NCBI GenBank assembly: GCA_903813345.2 | Contig: CAIIXF020000010.1 | Location: 30,248,828 to 30,312,827, forward strand | Length of the DNA stretch: 64,000 bases | Direction: 5' to 3' | From: Owenia fusiformis | Taxonomy: Eukaryota > Annelida > Polychaeta > Sabellida > Oweniidae | In this document: one piece after another, positions 1-10,854 of the stretch | How the letters are laid out: every line of letters begins with the position of its first letter | Position numbering within the stretch: the first letter of the stretch is position 1 | The notes under the pieces: model-generated | The model's database searches: none | What the model was told of the DNA's origin: nothing | Seen by the model: the letters and a program-made list of their open reading frames with translations, nothing else | Position numbers and translations under genes: made by a program

Positions 1-156
1 CTGCAGTATATTGCATACCCACTAAGCAATGAGAACACGATTCGGAAGTACGCAATTGTCAATTGCATTGATTGAACAAACGGGTAATCATTGTGTCATT
101 TTCACCTGCGGTATATGACATATTCGGCAAGTGAGTATGACATATTCTGCAGGTGA

Positions 157-491
157 CTATCAGGTATTCACTGAAATAAATGTATCGCATATTCACGGCG
201 GAATATCACATACTCACATACTCATCTGCGGAATATGCCATAAACTGCAGATGAGTATGGCATATACTGTATACCTGTATCACAAATACCACGCAACCAT
301 AAATGTATGCCATACTCCGCGTAACATCGTATCTGTTACGCGGAATATGGCATATATTCATGGTTGCGTGGTATTTGTGATACGGGTGTATATGCCATAT
401 TCAGCTGTGGTATATGGCGTATTCCGCAGGTGAGTATGGCATATTCCGTATTGAATATGTGATACATTGATTTCAGTGAATACCTGATATT
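157..491. repeat. 335-bp imperfect palindrome (foldback)
   Basis: The left outer arm beginning TATCAGGTATTCACTGAAAT reads back as the reverse complement at 453-491. The centre, around 318-343, is a near-perfect hairpin (CCGCGTAAC / GTTACGCGG) flanked by arms containing ACCACGCAACCAT / ATGGTTGCGTGGT. A TATGNCATATTCC-like motif recurs throughout. It could form a long hairpin or cruciform. No coding sequence is convincing here. Confidence 0.75.
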
Positions 492-815
492 TTAATAAAT
501 ATTTAAAAACAAAAACTTGAATATTATTGTTAAATGTTATTGTTAAATTATAAAAGTAGAACCTGAATTATCATGGAGACTTTGTGGTTCTCCTTTCTCT
601 CTAAATTTCATCTTCTTGCAACTTGGGGTGTCTTTGTTTAATACAAGACTCATTACCCTGAACCTCAGGCTTCAATTAAGTTCATTCTTGAAATGATATC
701 CACCTTTCTTCTATACATTTTGATATGGATGCAACTCTATAAAATGTTTGACGAAATCTCTGGTGGCTTGAAGTTGGAATGGAAACATTAGAAACCTGGC
801 CCTAGAATGAAACAG

Positions 816-1911
816 TATAGTAGCCCGGACAGAATTGTTCAATGGTCACTTTTTCTTTAATAACTTTTTCAATTTTCAGTATTATCAAAATTCGATTACA
901 TGTTTGAAAACTAGAGTAAAATTCTGACATACAAAAAACATATTTAAGGAACATCTCTAAATTTATTGATATTATAGGCATTCAAGGTATGACTGGCGCA
1001 AATACATAATTCATCATTTTGCCTCATATTTGTCCAAATGGCGGCATATTTTGTGAATTTGAATGTTCATCAGTTGAAAGGTAATATTTAACGATTGTCA
1101 CAGGACTATAGGGCCATGCTGCCACCATTACAATCCTGATGTAATGCAACAACTGACCAATCATCAAATACAAGAAGTCAACTCCCTCCAATGGTATATG
1201 AAATCAACTCTATTGAAATGTTCGGGGTTGTGTTCAAGAGGATGTGAAAAGGTGGCGCCCCAATGTGTGGGGTGTGGCGAGAGTAGGTCCTCAATCTTTT
1301 CAAGAGCTCCAAACAGCCATCTCAGAGGCCACTGAAAAGCTCAAGAACAATTCACATGCATGCCAAGGATGGGTTAAGGGGCGTGTGACTGGGAAAGACA
1401 TGACAGACTGTGGTAGTATGACCCTACAGTTGCACAGGTTAAACGATCTAGGGTTGCTAATTCACTACGAGTAACAATGGAATGGCCAAAAAACTTAAGT
1501 CCTACGACCTTACCAATATACTGTACATACAATGTACAAGTACTGGTATACATACAAGTCAATTTAAAGGTTATAAATGCAGCTATTACCTCATACCAAA
1601 GCAGCAGTCTACATGATTTTGTAGGCCTATGCCATTTCTTAAATATTAACTTTCAACTGAACATTCAAACCACTAAATATGCCGCCATTTTGAACAAATA
1701 TGAGACGAAATGGTGAATTATGTATTTGCGTCACTCATACTATGAACACCTATAATATCAATAAATTAAGGAATGATCCTTAAATATTTTTTTTGTATGT
1801 CAGAATTTTACTCTAGTTTTCAAATATGTAATCAGATTTTGATAATACTGAAAATCAAAAAAGTTATTAAAGAAAAGGTGACCATTGAACAATTCTGTCC
1901 GGGCTACTATA
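816..1911. mobile_element. Tc1/mariner-like DNA transposon remnant with ~250-bp TIRs
   Basis: The ends are inverted repeats starting TAGTAGCCCGGACAGAATTG, with similarity extending about 250 bp inward (818-1055 against 1650-1909). Both ends abut TA, as expected for a TA target duplication. The interior carries a broken transposase-like stretch. The arms differ at scattered positions, so the copy is old. Confidence 0.7.
1144..1474 (+). pseudogene. Degraded Tc1/mariner-like transposase fragment
   Basis: Two overlapping frames (1144-1335 and 1244-1474) contain stretches such as VNSLQW and RPNVWGV followed by SFQELQTAISEA. These resemble the C-terminal part of Tc1-type DDE transposases, where a Leu-Gln-Trp segment precedes the catalytic region and a QELQxAIxE helix follows. 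The frames are disrupted and no intact DDE triad is visible. The family call rests on these short motifs and on the surrounding TIRs with TA flanks. Confidence 0.45.
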
Positions 1912-2809
1912 TACAGTAATTATTAGGAGTACTTAACTTGGTCTTTCGTGTACGTTTATTTGAAGAACCTCAATATTTTATGTAATAGTAATGAGCTTTC
2001 CTCGTGATCGAAGCGGGTACTCGTGATATCTGCTCCTGTTTTCAGCGGGACCTCCTCATGTTTTCAGCGGGGCTTCCTCATAACTTCAGCGGGGCCACTG
2101 GCACACCTTCAATGATGTATTTCACCCCCACAGTGGATGTTTTTGAAAACAAACTGATCAATACATACAATGTTGGTCAAATATTCATAATGAGGTATGT
2201 ATATCGTAGTTCGTGTCTCTATTTTAACCATAAAAGTAATATGTTAACAGTAAATTATTCAAACGTGCATATTGACGCCCGTTTCTTCCGTGCCAGTAAA
2301 AATAGTTATCTTTCATGTCATTGTTTGTGAAGATATACCTGTTCTGAAAGTATACCTAAAGTATCAAAGAACAGTAATGCGTATTCTTACCTTTTTGGTC
2401 CACATTTCCAGATGAATTAAATAAAAAGGACTTTGCTCGTGATTTCAGCGGGAACTTGCTCGCGACCTCTCAATTATAACGGGGCTTTGGATACAACCCG
2501 TGAACAGTATATTTGACCATAGTAACTAGAAAAACAGCAACTCCACGGGGTATCAAATCCCACCAAACAAAATATATTTAGACTATTAGTGGCCATCTTG
2601 AATTTCCTTCTTGAGCAGAGCTTGTTTGTCCCTAAGCATAAACATATAAAATGTAAACCATATCTCTCAATTAGCATTTAAGTTATCAAAGATAACATTT
2701 CTTTTTTATGAAATATTGCAGCCATTTTGAAATTCAGCCACCATTTTCAAAATCTTTCTCGAACAGAAATATCATTTCTTTACTTTCATATTTTGTAAGG
2801 TTGTTTTTA
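1912..2809. other. No gene recognised
   Basis: AT-rich sequence with a few short repeats of a TTTTCAGCGGG-like motif around 2040-2095 and 2441-2476. The open frames are short and show no family resemblance. Confidence 0.4.
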
Positions 2810-3619
2810 GCCTTGCCCAAGTTGGTCTCTTTTACTTATCTTGATTTTGTATTATGACCGCCTTGTACCCAAGAGAAGGCCATGTGCTTTACCGACCAAA
2901 TGTTTATGATGGTAAAATTTGACCAATCAATGACAGCCCTGACGCATTCGCTCATTATTATGCACGGTCAAAAACAAGTACACTTTTCACCGGGACTTTT
3001 CACAAACAAATCTTGCACAAATTCATCATGAAAATACAAATATTTTATCAGATAAATATCAATAAGAGTTAAGTGGATGCTGGGGCATCGATCGGATTTG
3101 ATTCGATAAGATTTCAACAAGAAACGTTGAAACGATCGCTGAATTCAAATGATCGAACATCTGGTCTGAGATTCAATCACTTAATCAGATTGACGATTAC
3201 ATGGCCGGACCGGACCAGTGCATTTTCACCACGAATTTAGTTTTAAATCAAAATTGAAACGCATGATTTAATTTATATTAATGACCCCTTACATTCCAAT
3301 GTACATTTAATTACATAATATATTGTAACTCTAAAGAAATACTCAATCAGATCATTGAATTTCAAGTTGTAGACAGGTAGTTTGCTTTGTTTATGCAGAT
3401 CAACCTGATAACGTTTTGATTGGTCAATCAGCCTGAAGTCACACATCGTGTCCATGTGATGTTCTAAATCAATAAGGTTTTGCGATACCCCTGACAGCGT
3501 AGGTATTATGGAAATCTCGATACCGCTGAATAAATAATATCAGCAGAGATGTATTGGATTGTACAAGGCGGTAATAATTCAAGATCAGATAAGTAAAAAA
3601 ATACTGACTTGGGCAAGGC
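2810..3619. mobile_element. MITE with ~60-bp terminal inverted repeats
   Basis: The left end GCCTTGCCCAAGTTGG and the next ~45 bp (through GACCGCCTTGTAC) are mirrored at 3565-3619 (GTACAAGGCGG ... CTTGGGCAAGGC). The interior has no transposase frame, so the element is non-autonomous. A clear target duplication was not established. Confidence 0.65.
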
Positions 3620-3652
3620 AAAGTTGCTTTCAATTCTCCCAGTTCACTTCTA

Positions 3653-4007
3653 AAAGGACTATTCTTGGTTTAGAGAACAGTCTCCTGGGCTAATAATTTT
3701 TTTATGAAAAATATAGAATTTTTACCCAAATTAAATTATAAATATTCAAAAGAGTACATTTAAATCTACAAGATGTAAAAATATCACAATTGTCCGAAGC
3801 AGTGGTTACAAGTCTCGATTTGGAGAAAGAAGTTCATCAGTGTATTGTGCTAATAATCTTTTGATGAAAAATCTAGAAATATCACCCAAATTCAATCATG
3901 ACTATTCAAAAGAAGACATTCAAATCTATATTATGTAAAAAAAAGTCCAAAGCATTGGTAGTGCTTAACTAGAGTGATGAACTCTCCTAACCGAGAATAG
4001 TCCTTTA
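3653..4007. mobile_element. Small foldback MITE with internal duplication
   Basis: The termini AAAGGACTATTCTTGGTTTA and AACCGAGAATAGTCCTTT are inverted copies. Inside, a ~130-bp segment (CTAATAAT...CACCCAAATT...ATTCAAAAG) occurs twice in tandem, at about 3691-3790 and 3848-3945. No coding content. Confidence 0.55.
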
Positions 4008-5099
4008 AAAATGTGTTATCATTAAACTAATGATTTTGTTTTTCTATGTATTTCAGAGAGGTCACTTCACTCCATCCTTCAAGATCGCTCCTTCACTGCT
4101 TTCATGCAGCTCGTGTAATGTAATGCAATGAATCACTCTTGGGTAAAAGTTGACTTCACGCTGGAGTGAACCATAAACTGAACAACACTGTTGTATCAAA
4201 CATTAATCAATTCCTCTGTAAGAATAATAGACAAGATGCGAGTAAAAATAATCTTCAAAGTGGTGTCATATTTGAAATCTACATGTAAAAGTACATCGAG
4301 AAATATGGTTTGAAAATTGTTCATCAACTTTGAAAGTTTTTTTTTAAATGTGACTTCTAGTTTAATTTTGCATAACTATTAGATATACCTATTGTTACCT
4401 ATCTTCAAATGAAACATCTTTGAGTTTTAAGTTTTAGATTTTATGGAAACTTTTGACAAGTTTGGAAAATGTTGTATTTGCAAAAGGGACATAAACTTTT
4501 GTCTTTTTGGAAGAAAGGGGAGCACTATTATTACCAAATGCAACTTTAGTAGGTCCTCATGGCCTGACCTAAATCTCTGACTTTTATTTTTGACAACAAA
4601 AAACATGATTCTTTGGTAGCCAATCAGATTTGCCGATATAAACACACCCAGGTCGAAGTAATAGAAAACATTGTGTATTTGAAAATCATGATAGCATGTT
4701 TCTTTACTACTATGCTGCAGTAACAGTGACCTGAATGTGATGTTAAATCTTTGCATCCCAGGGTTGAATGTTATTTCTGATTTTCAGGTTATTAAAATTT
4801 CTTTTTCTTGAATTCCTGAGAAAATGAGAAAAAATGGCATAACCGGGAACACCGAATGGTGATTTTATCTTTATCAGATGATTAAAGTATCTATTATACA
4901 TTTACCCCACAATTATTGAGTTATCTGTACAATAACACCCAGTGATATTTCTGATATTATGGAAATCTGTGTAATATTTTTCATAAAATCTTTTATCAGC
5001 CACACATATAGCTGCTATCATTTATCAGCCACATATCTGTATGATAAAAGAATTTGAATGTTTTGGATGTTTTTGAACTTTAGATTGTATCATAGGACA
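4008..5099. other. No gene recognised
   Basis: Non-coding sequence. A 330-bp minus-strand open frame at 4427-4756 has low-complexity, non-domain composition and no splice or family support. Confidence 0.4.
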
Positions 5100-5700
5100 A
5101 GGCATTAACATGACAAAATGTCACCATCTATTGCTGAAAACTGGAAGATGATTTTGAAAAAAAATTGATCAATTTGAAGCAAGTTGTAAAAATACCTTTT
5201 TTGACCCTGAGAAGGTCATTGAAGGTGAAATCTCAAATCTAAAGTCAGATTTGAACTGCTGAGAACTTGTAGATGATTTTGAAATTGTTTGACCTTGAGA
5301 AGGTTATTAAAGGTAAAAAACTTTTTTGACCTTGCTAATGTCATTGAAGGTTTACTCGATAGTCTAATTTTTTAAAGTCTTTTAAGAACTTCCAGATGAT
5401 TTTGAGAAATATTGGTCAATTTAAAGCATGTTGAAAAAGACCCCCTTGCACTTTTTTGACCTTGAGAAGCCCAGTGAAGGTCAAATCTCAATTCTAAAGT
5501 CAGATTTGAACTTCTGATAACTTGTAGATAATTTTAAAAAAATGGTCAATTTGGATCATGTTGAAAAAAACGTTTTTGACCTTTTTTGACCTTGAAAAGG
5601 TCTTTGAAGTTCAAATCTTAAATATAAAGTCAGATTAGAACTTCTGAAAACTTGTAGATGATTTTGAAAAAAACTGAAGTCAGTCTTAACAGTGTTTGTT
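5100..5700. repeat. ~125-133-bp tandem repeat, about 5 copies
   Basis: The motif AACTTGTAGATGATTTTGAAA recurs at intervals of about 122-133 bp (near 5146, 5271, 5393, 5526, 5657). Each copy also carries TTTTTGACCTTGAGAAGG-type sequence. Minisatellite with diverged units. Confidence 0.65.
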
Positions 5701-6038
5701 AAGTTATTGGAAGTTCTAAGAATTTGTTACAGACGCCAACGACCAACCACCAACCATCAACCACTGCTACTAAAAACCGAGACCATAACAATATGTTACT
5801 ACTTTTTGATGGTGACATAATAAACCCAACATAAGATCAATTCTAGTGATATCAATTTATTGCCTTGTAATTATCAAATATCAACACTCATTTGCTTCGA
5901 TCACTTGTGCTGATATTTAATAATAACTCATTGATAAAATTGATATTACTCAAAATGATCTGATATATGTATATATCAACATTTTGATCCATCTGAAATG
6001 TTTCTTCTCGTAAAGTTATAATAGTTATCACATCTTAA

Positions 6039-7024
6039 AGTGTGCGCCCGACCTGGCTACGTATATAACAGAGTTTATACTGGCGGATTAGACTAGTTCA
6101 TTTTTTATATGTGTGTGAAAGCTTTCTCTTATTTGCGTTTTTTTCGTTTAGTACGGTTTTGTTATAATTGCCGAGGTCATATAACCGGGATAAAACAATG
6201 ATTATCGTTGACTGCGCACACACAAAACATTAACGTCGAGTGAACAGTGTTATTAAAAACAACAAGCTTTAAAATACAATGCCCAGTAGTGTGATAATAA
6301 GCTGTACACTACCACTGCTGCATGTACATATAAGGGCTCATAAAGAGTGGATAGGGAGGCTGTGTTTGTCACTTTTAAATTTTACATTTCAAAATTGCCA
6401 TTTTACATGTCATGATTTCTTGGTTTCATTCGTTTAGCCGATCAAAACATTGTAAAACAATAAATCGTCTGTTACGTATAATCAATTTTGTTCAGTTTTG
6501 ATTAGTTGTCAATGAAGTTACGTTCATCTGAATCCATGATTCAAAACAAAAATCATATTTTCTTCACTTCAAAATACTTCAGTGAGATGAATGCTCGGAA
6601 TTGTCGTTTGCAATAACTTATTGTCGTATTCGTTCTTTTATCTACTCGATAGAAGCATTTAGTCGTACATTTGATGCCAGGTCACCTTCTCGCGTACCTC
6701 TTGGGGAGCCCCACATTTGTGTCTGTACTCATGGAAGTAAATTCCCCGGTGTAGCCGAGAGCCACAAACTTTCAACAGGTTCGAAATGGCCAATTTCTCT
6801 CATATATACTCATATTTTATTAATTATCACCAGTACGAAGTATTGCTAATAACTATATGTAATTTCAATAAGGAAACTTATCTGGCTACATGTAAATTCA
6901 ATATCAACACTAGATGTTCGCTCAACACGTCCTGGCTTACCTTGTGATGACAAACCCTGGGTTTTCACTATTTATAGTTTATCAACACCTGGACGCATGC
7001 GCATTTTATAGTTTATCAGGCACT
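6039..7024. mobile_element. piggyBac-like non-autonomous element (MITE), 986 bp
   Basis: The element is bounded on both sides by TTAA (6035-6038 and 7025-7028), the target sequence duplicated by piggyBac transposases. The ends share AGTG[T/C]. A shorter copy in inverted orientation lies at 53631-54216, also bounded by TTAA. This copy carries about 400 bp (roughly 6552-6950) that the shorter copy lacks. No transposase is encoded. Confidence 0.8.
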
Positions 7025-7749
7025 TTAAGTGTGTCAAATATGCTAGGCAAAACATTCCCTTTTATCTTGAGATCAAAATTACTTAACAGAAAAGAACATG
7101 AAGAATGTCAATGCCTAATGTCTATGAGCATGACAATACCTACAACATGTTTCTTAGGGCTAATAAAACTATGAAGTACAAATATGTTAACACAATTTGA
7201 TTGTCCAACCCTCTTTATTTAAACATTATTTGTATTTCTCTCTAACCTATGTATTATACTGTAGAATCAGTCCACATTTAAAATGTGTTTGTTCAATGTC
7301 TTTCACAAGTGGGATCAATACAATAATGAATCACTTCTCAATAGAAAGGGGATTCCCCAATATACAATTGGAAAAGAACAAGATCAATGCAGGTGCTGGG
7401 AATTCCAAATTTCTTGAAAAACAATATGTATAAAAATGTAATAAATATTAAAATATAATGTAAACTCTAAACAGCATGGTATTAAAGACAATGGATAATG
7501 AACATTGATGAAATTTATTAATTATAGGAGGAAAACTCTAAAAAGTATAGTGTCACTCTATTCAAAAGAATACAAATAGATGTACGTTGATATCATATAT
7601 GCATTTTAGGCAATTTCTGAAAACATTGAAGATATCATGAGGAAAGTATCTGAATTAATAAACAAAAGAGAACAGGCTTCAACATAAACAATAATATAAT
7701 CAATACAAGCTGTATTAGAATGAGCCCTCTAAGGATGGTAGGACATGGT

Positions 7750-7940
7750 GATGTCCATATATTCTAAAATGCAACCAAGTAAAATAAGATAATTTATCTA
7801 AATAAATAAAAATGGGATATGTTATTCCTGATTGTTCCTGTGATGTCAATATATTCTCAAATGTTACCAAGTACATTGTACATTAAGATAATTTATCTTA
7901 TTAAATAAAAATGGGATATGTTATTCCTGATTGTTCCTGT
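7750..7940. repeat. 92-bp direct duplication upstream of the cGLR gene
   Basis: Two adjacent copies of a ~92-bp unit start GATGTC[C/A]ATATATTCT and end CTGATTGTTCCTGT. They lie about 190 bp upstream of the cGAS-like start codon, within what could be its promoter or 5' UTR. Any function is unknown. Confidence 0.7.
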
Positions 7941-8127
7941 TGACTTTGCCTAATTAATATCATCATAATAGTGTGATGATACATAATGCTTCAGACAGAA
8001 TAACATTATTTAAATTTCATCATACAGACATAAGTGCTCAAACAAAGCTAATGCGTCTTAATACGTTGGAGATTTGGAGTAAGAAAGTTGGAATTAAATC
8101 CTGTACATTTTACTCATTGTACATTAT

Positions 8128-9831
8128 ATGATAATGGGAGCAGGTAGTAGTAATAGTAACAGTAGTAGTCATAGACAGAAAGTAATCACATCTTTAATCA
8201 AGAACACTCTCACTGCATCTGAAGACCAACAACTATCTAAACATGTAACTGAATTATACAGCTTGGCTAAATTGAAACACAGCCAGAAAGACATAGACAG
8301 CCATGAACAGTATATCAGGACTCGTGTTATACAACCAATTATTGATAAATTCAACAAAATGCAACCAGCATTAGCAGTGGATGATGTACTACTAAATGGA
8401 AGCATGTCAAATAAAAGTAAAATAGAATCTCCCAATGAGACTGATTTTGTCCTCCCAATGGCTCTCTCCAGATATGTAGTGATATCTCCTAGCGATAGTG
8501 AAGCAGAGGATTATGAGCCTGGTGAGTTGTATGTAGATTTACCTGATGATCCTCACACTGATTTACTAAATCTCACTAAGAAACATCAAGAATTAATTAA
8601 GTATGACAATTCACTAGATCCATATCATTTAACTGCTTCTATTATACATGAAACTGTTGCAGAGTGTTTATCACAACTACACACTGAGTGTGTACTGATC
8701 TACAAGGGAGAGAAAGATCTAAAGTATGAGCCTGTAGAATCATCTCAGCTGGAAGAGAATGCAGTCATCCTGCATTGGAGACCACATGGTCCATGCATCC
8801 AACTCAGGGTGTGGGGACCATTGTATGTTACAGACATAGATCTGGCATTCTGTCTGAAAATACTCAATATACCTCAGCTGCCTCATACAGAGGACAATTT
8901 CTTTATGGCATTGCCTATGAGATACTGGGTGAAATCATTCTATGAGAAACCACACTTGCGAGCATCCAGGATAGATGATCATCATAGGATTATACTGAAA
9001 ACACTGAAATATATTCTATCACAGTATGAGAAGACACTTCATGTTTATGATAAAACAGAGTTACATTCCCATGCACTATTCACCATAGTAAGATACCACC
9101 AGGAGCAATGTGATAACACTGCAGAAGAACCATCTATTGCTGAATGTTACTGTGACATCTCAAACAATCTATGTAAGCTGTTGCTAGAATCTGTAGAGAA
9201 TACAACAGAGGTTAAAGTAAGTGATGATTGGATTGAAGATCTCTTTGATAAAGACTGTCCTGATATGGATATCTATAAATCAGTTTATGGTGATTATAGA
9301 AGCACTGAAACAAGAGTATTCCTACTTGTTGTGTACATCCTATCAGAACTACTGACAACATCATGTATAAGTTCTCTTGAGTTCTACTGTGAGTATCTGA
9401 AACTGGTGTTTAGAGAGTGTGAGCTAGAATACTGGAGACAACTGATACTCCAGAATCCACGCAGGAAGTATAGATCTAGTAAGAGGGAAGAGATCTCATC
9501 TGTAGAGGATGTTGAGAAATTACGAAAATATTATCATGTTTATGATTATCCAGTTATGGTTGATACAGAGAGAATTCTGTCAAGACTGAAACCCAAGATA
9601 ACCTCACTGCAACCAAACATTCAATCTCATAGCAGTGAACCCAGTGTATATGAAGCCAATACCAAGCAAAAGTATACCCACTTCTTATCTCAAACATCCT
9701 CATTAGGATCTCACTCCACTGAACTAGTGCTTGCTGTCTCACCATTATTCTCACTTTGCCCCCATAACTTGTCAATCATCCCAGACCCAAGCAGGACTTC
9801 ACCATGTTATATACCAGGATGTGCAAGCTGA
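8128..9831 (+). CDS. cGAS-like receptor (cGLR), Mab-21 family nucleotidyltransferase
   Basis: Intronless 567-residue frame. A Gly91-Ser92 helix-N-cap motif (LNGSMSNKS) precedes Glu104-x-Asp106, and DID at residues 236-238 offers the third acidic residue. This is the cGAS/Mab-21 nucleotidyltransferase arrangement. A Mab-21-type helical lobe follows (RASRIDDHHRIILKTLKYIL). By family knowledge such enzymes sense nucleic acid or other ligands and make cyclic dinucleotides that signal to STING; here that is inference. Starting at the second Met (8134) gives MGAGSSNSN, a good N-myristoylation consensus, which favours that start and suggests membrane attachment. The frame ends at 9831, but the next frame is open and apparently homologous in style (see 9728-10483), so a one-base indel near the C5 run at 9759-9763 is likely. 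It could instead be a genuine shorter protein. Confidence 0.85.
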   Translation: MIMGAGSSNSNSSSHRQKVITSLIKNTLTASEDQQLSKHVTELYSLAKLKHSQKDIDSHEQYIRTRVIQPIIDKFNKMQPALAVDDVLLNGSMSNKSKIESPNETDFVLPMALSRYVVISPSDSEAEDYEPGELYVDLPDDPHTDLLNLTKKHQELIKYDNSLDPYHLTASIIHETVAECLSQLHTECVLIYKGEKDLKYEPVESSQLEENAVILHWRPHGPCIQLRVWGPLYVTDIDLAFCLKILNIPQLPHTEDNFFMALPMRYWVKSFYEKPHLRASRIDDHHRIILKTLKYILSQYEKTLHVYDKTELHSHALFTIVRYHQEQCDNTAEEPSIAECYCDISNNLCKLLLESVENTTEVKVSDDWIEDLFDKDCPDMDIYKSVYGDYRSTETRVFLLVVYILSELLTTSCISSLEFYCEYLKLVFRECELEYWRQLILQNPRRKYRSSKREEISSVEDVEKLRKYYHVYDYPVMVDTERILSRLKPKITSLQPNIQSHSSEPSVYEANTKQKYTHFLSQTSSLGSHSTELVLAVSPLFSLCPHNLSIIPDPSRTSPCYIPGCAS

Positions 9832-10483
9832 ACATTACTATCATAAAACATACATGCAGAATCAGGCAGGACAACAGTACCATATGGCACACATGTTTAA
9901 TACTCAGGGTTATACTCAGCTAAATTACAACCCATTCTTACCTCAAACAGTATCACTGGAATCAAACGTGCAATATCATAGTAAGACCAGTGTATTTGAG
10001 AACAATACTGAGCTGTATTCCAGCAATCAGGACCAAACACCCCAATTATCTTGGGCAATCCCATCAGGATCAAACGGTTCATCTCATAACACAAAAGTCA
10101 GTATATCAGAGGACAATAGTAAGTTACTGTCTGTCATTCAGGAACCAACCCAAGTTGTATCTTCAACAGAAAAATGGTGCCATTGTGAAAGATGTGGGGA
10201 AAGTAGTAACATAGTCAGCAAATGTTGGATCTGCAATCTCATAACTTGCCTTAAATGTAATATATTGGGACTAAAATATAAACTCTGCTCACCATGTTTA
10301 AGCCATTGGAAGAACTCCAAAAAATCTGAGGAGAGAACTGATCAATATTCTGACAGCTGTGGACAAATCTCGGTTCCATATTACACAGGATCAAAATCAA
10401 ATGAACTTTCAGGGTCAAGGGCATCTGAAGAGTCAGCTCCATCACAAACTAAGAAACGCAAAAGAAACCAAGAAGGAGATTGA
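9728..10483 (+). CDS. Frame-shifted C-terminal part of the cGLR gene: Cys-rich zinc-binding-like tail
   Basis: Open in the +1 frame relative to 8128-9831, and overlapping it by about 100 bp. It has no good start of its own, because a TAG at 9725-9727 closes the frame upstream. Ser-Val-Glu-Asn-type degenerate repeats occur in both frames (SVYEANTK at the end of the first; SVFENNTE and SISEDNSK in the second). This argues that both once formed one reading frame of about 785 codons. A Cys cluster follows: WCHCERCGES, then KCWICNLITCLKCN, then KLCSPC. The spacing fits a two-zinc cross-brace or ribbon fold, but I do not recognise the family. The extreme C-terminus KKRKRNQEGD is basic and NLS-like. 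Sequencing error, real pseudogenisation and programmed frameshifting are all possible. Confidence 0.6.
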   Translation, partial: CLLSHHYSHFAPITCQSSQTQAGLHHVIYQDVQAEHYYHKTYMQNQAGQQYHMAHMFNTQGYTQLNYNPFLPQTVSLESNVQYHSKTSVFENNTELYSSNQDQTPQLSWAIPSGSNGSSHNTKVSISEDNSKLLSVIQEPTQVVSSTEKWCHCERCGESSNIVSKCWICNLITCLKCNILGLKYKLCSPCLSHWKNSKKSEERTDQYSDSCGQISVPYYTGSKSNELSGSRASEESAPSQTKKRKRNQEGD

Positions 10484-10854
10484 TACTAAGATATATAATA
10501 AGAGAACAAATGTAATTAAAGTATGGCCTAGAGATATTATCAGATACATAGTATTTATATTGGATATGTATTATAAAGGACTTCATAACAGAATTCATTG
10601 CGAACTAAGATGGACTTTCATGCCATCGACAATAGGCACTATGACATAATTTGTAAGCTGCAACAACAAATACAAACACATAGCGAGCAGATTCTGTTAG
10701 TGTAAGTAGACCTTTCAGTTATCTAGTGCTATGATATAATGTCATGCAAAATTTTTCACAGTTTTCTCTTTTAATCTGAACTTGACTATTTGACATTGCT
10801 TGACAGTTTAAAGTTTGTCAACACATAAGTTTGCTTTACTTTGTGACATGGGCT

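Noticed and set aside
4427-4756. 109-codon minus-strand frame
   Set aside because: No domain, no splice support, AT-rich composition as in flanking non-coding DNA.
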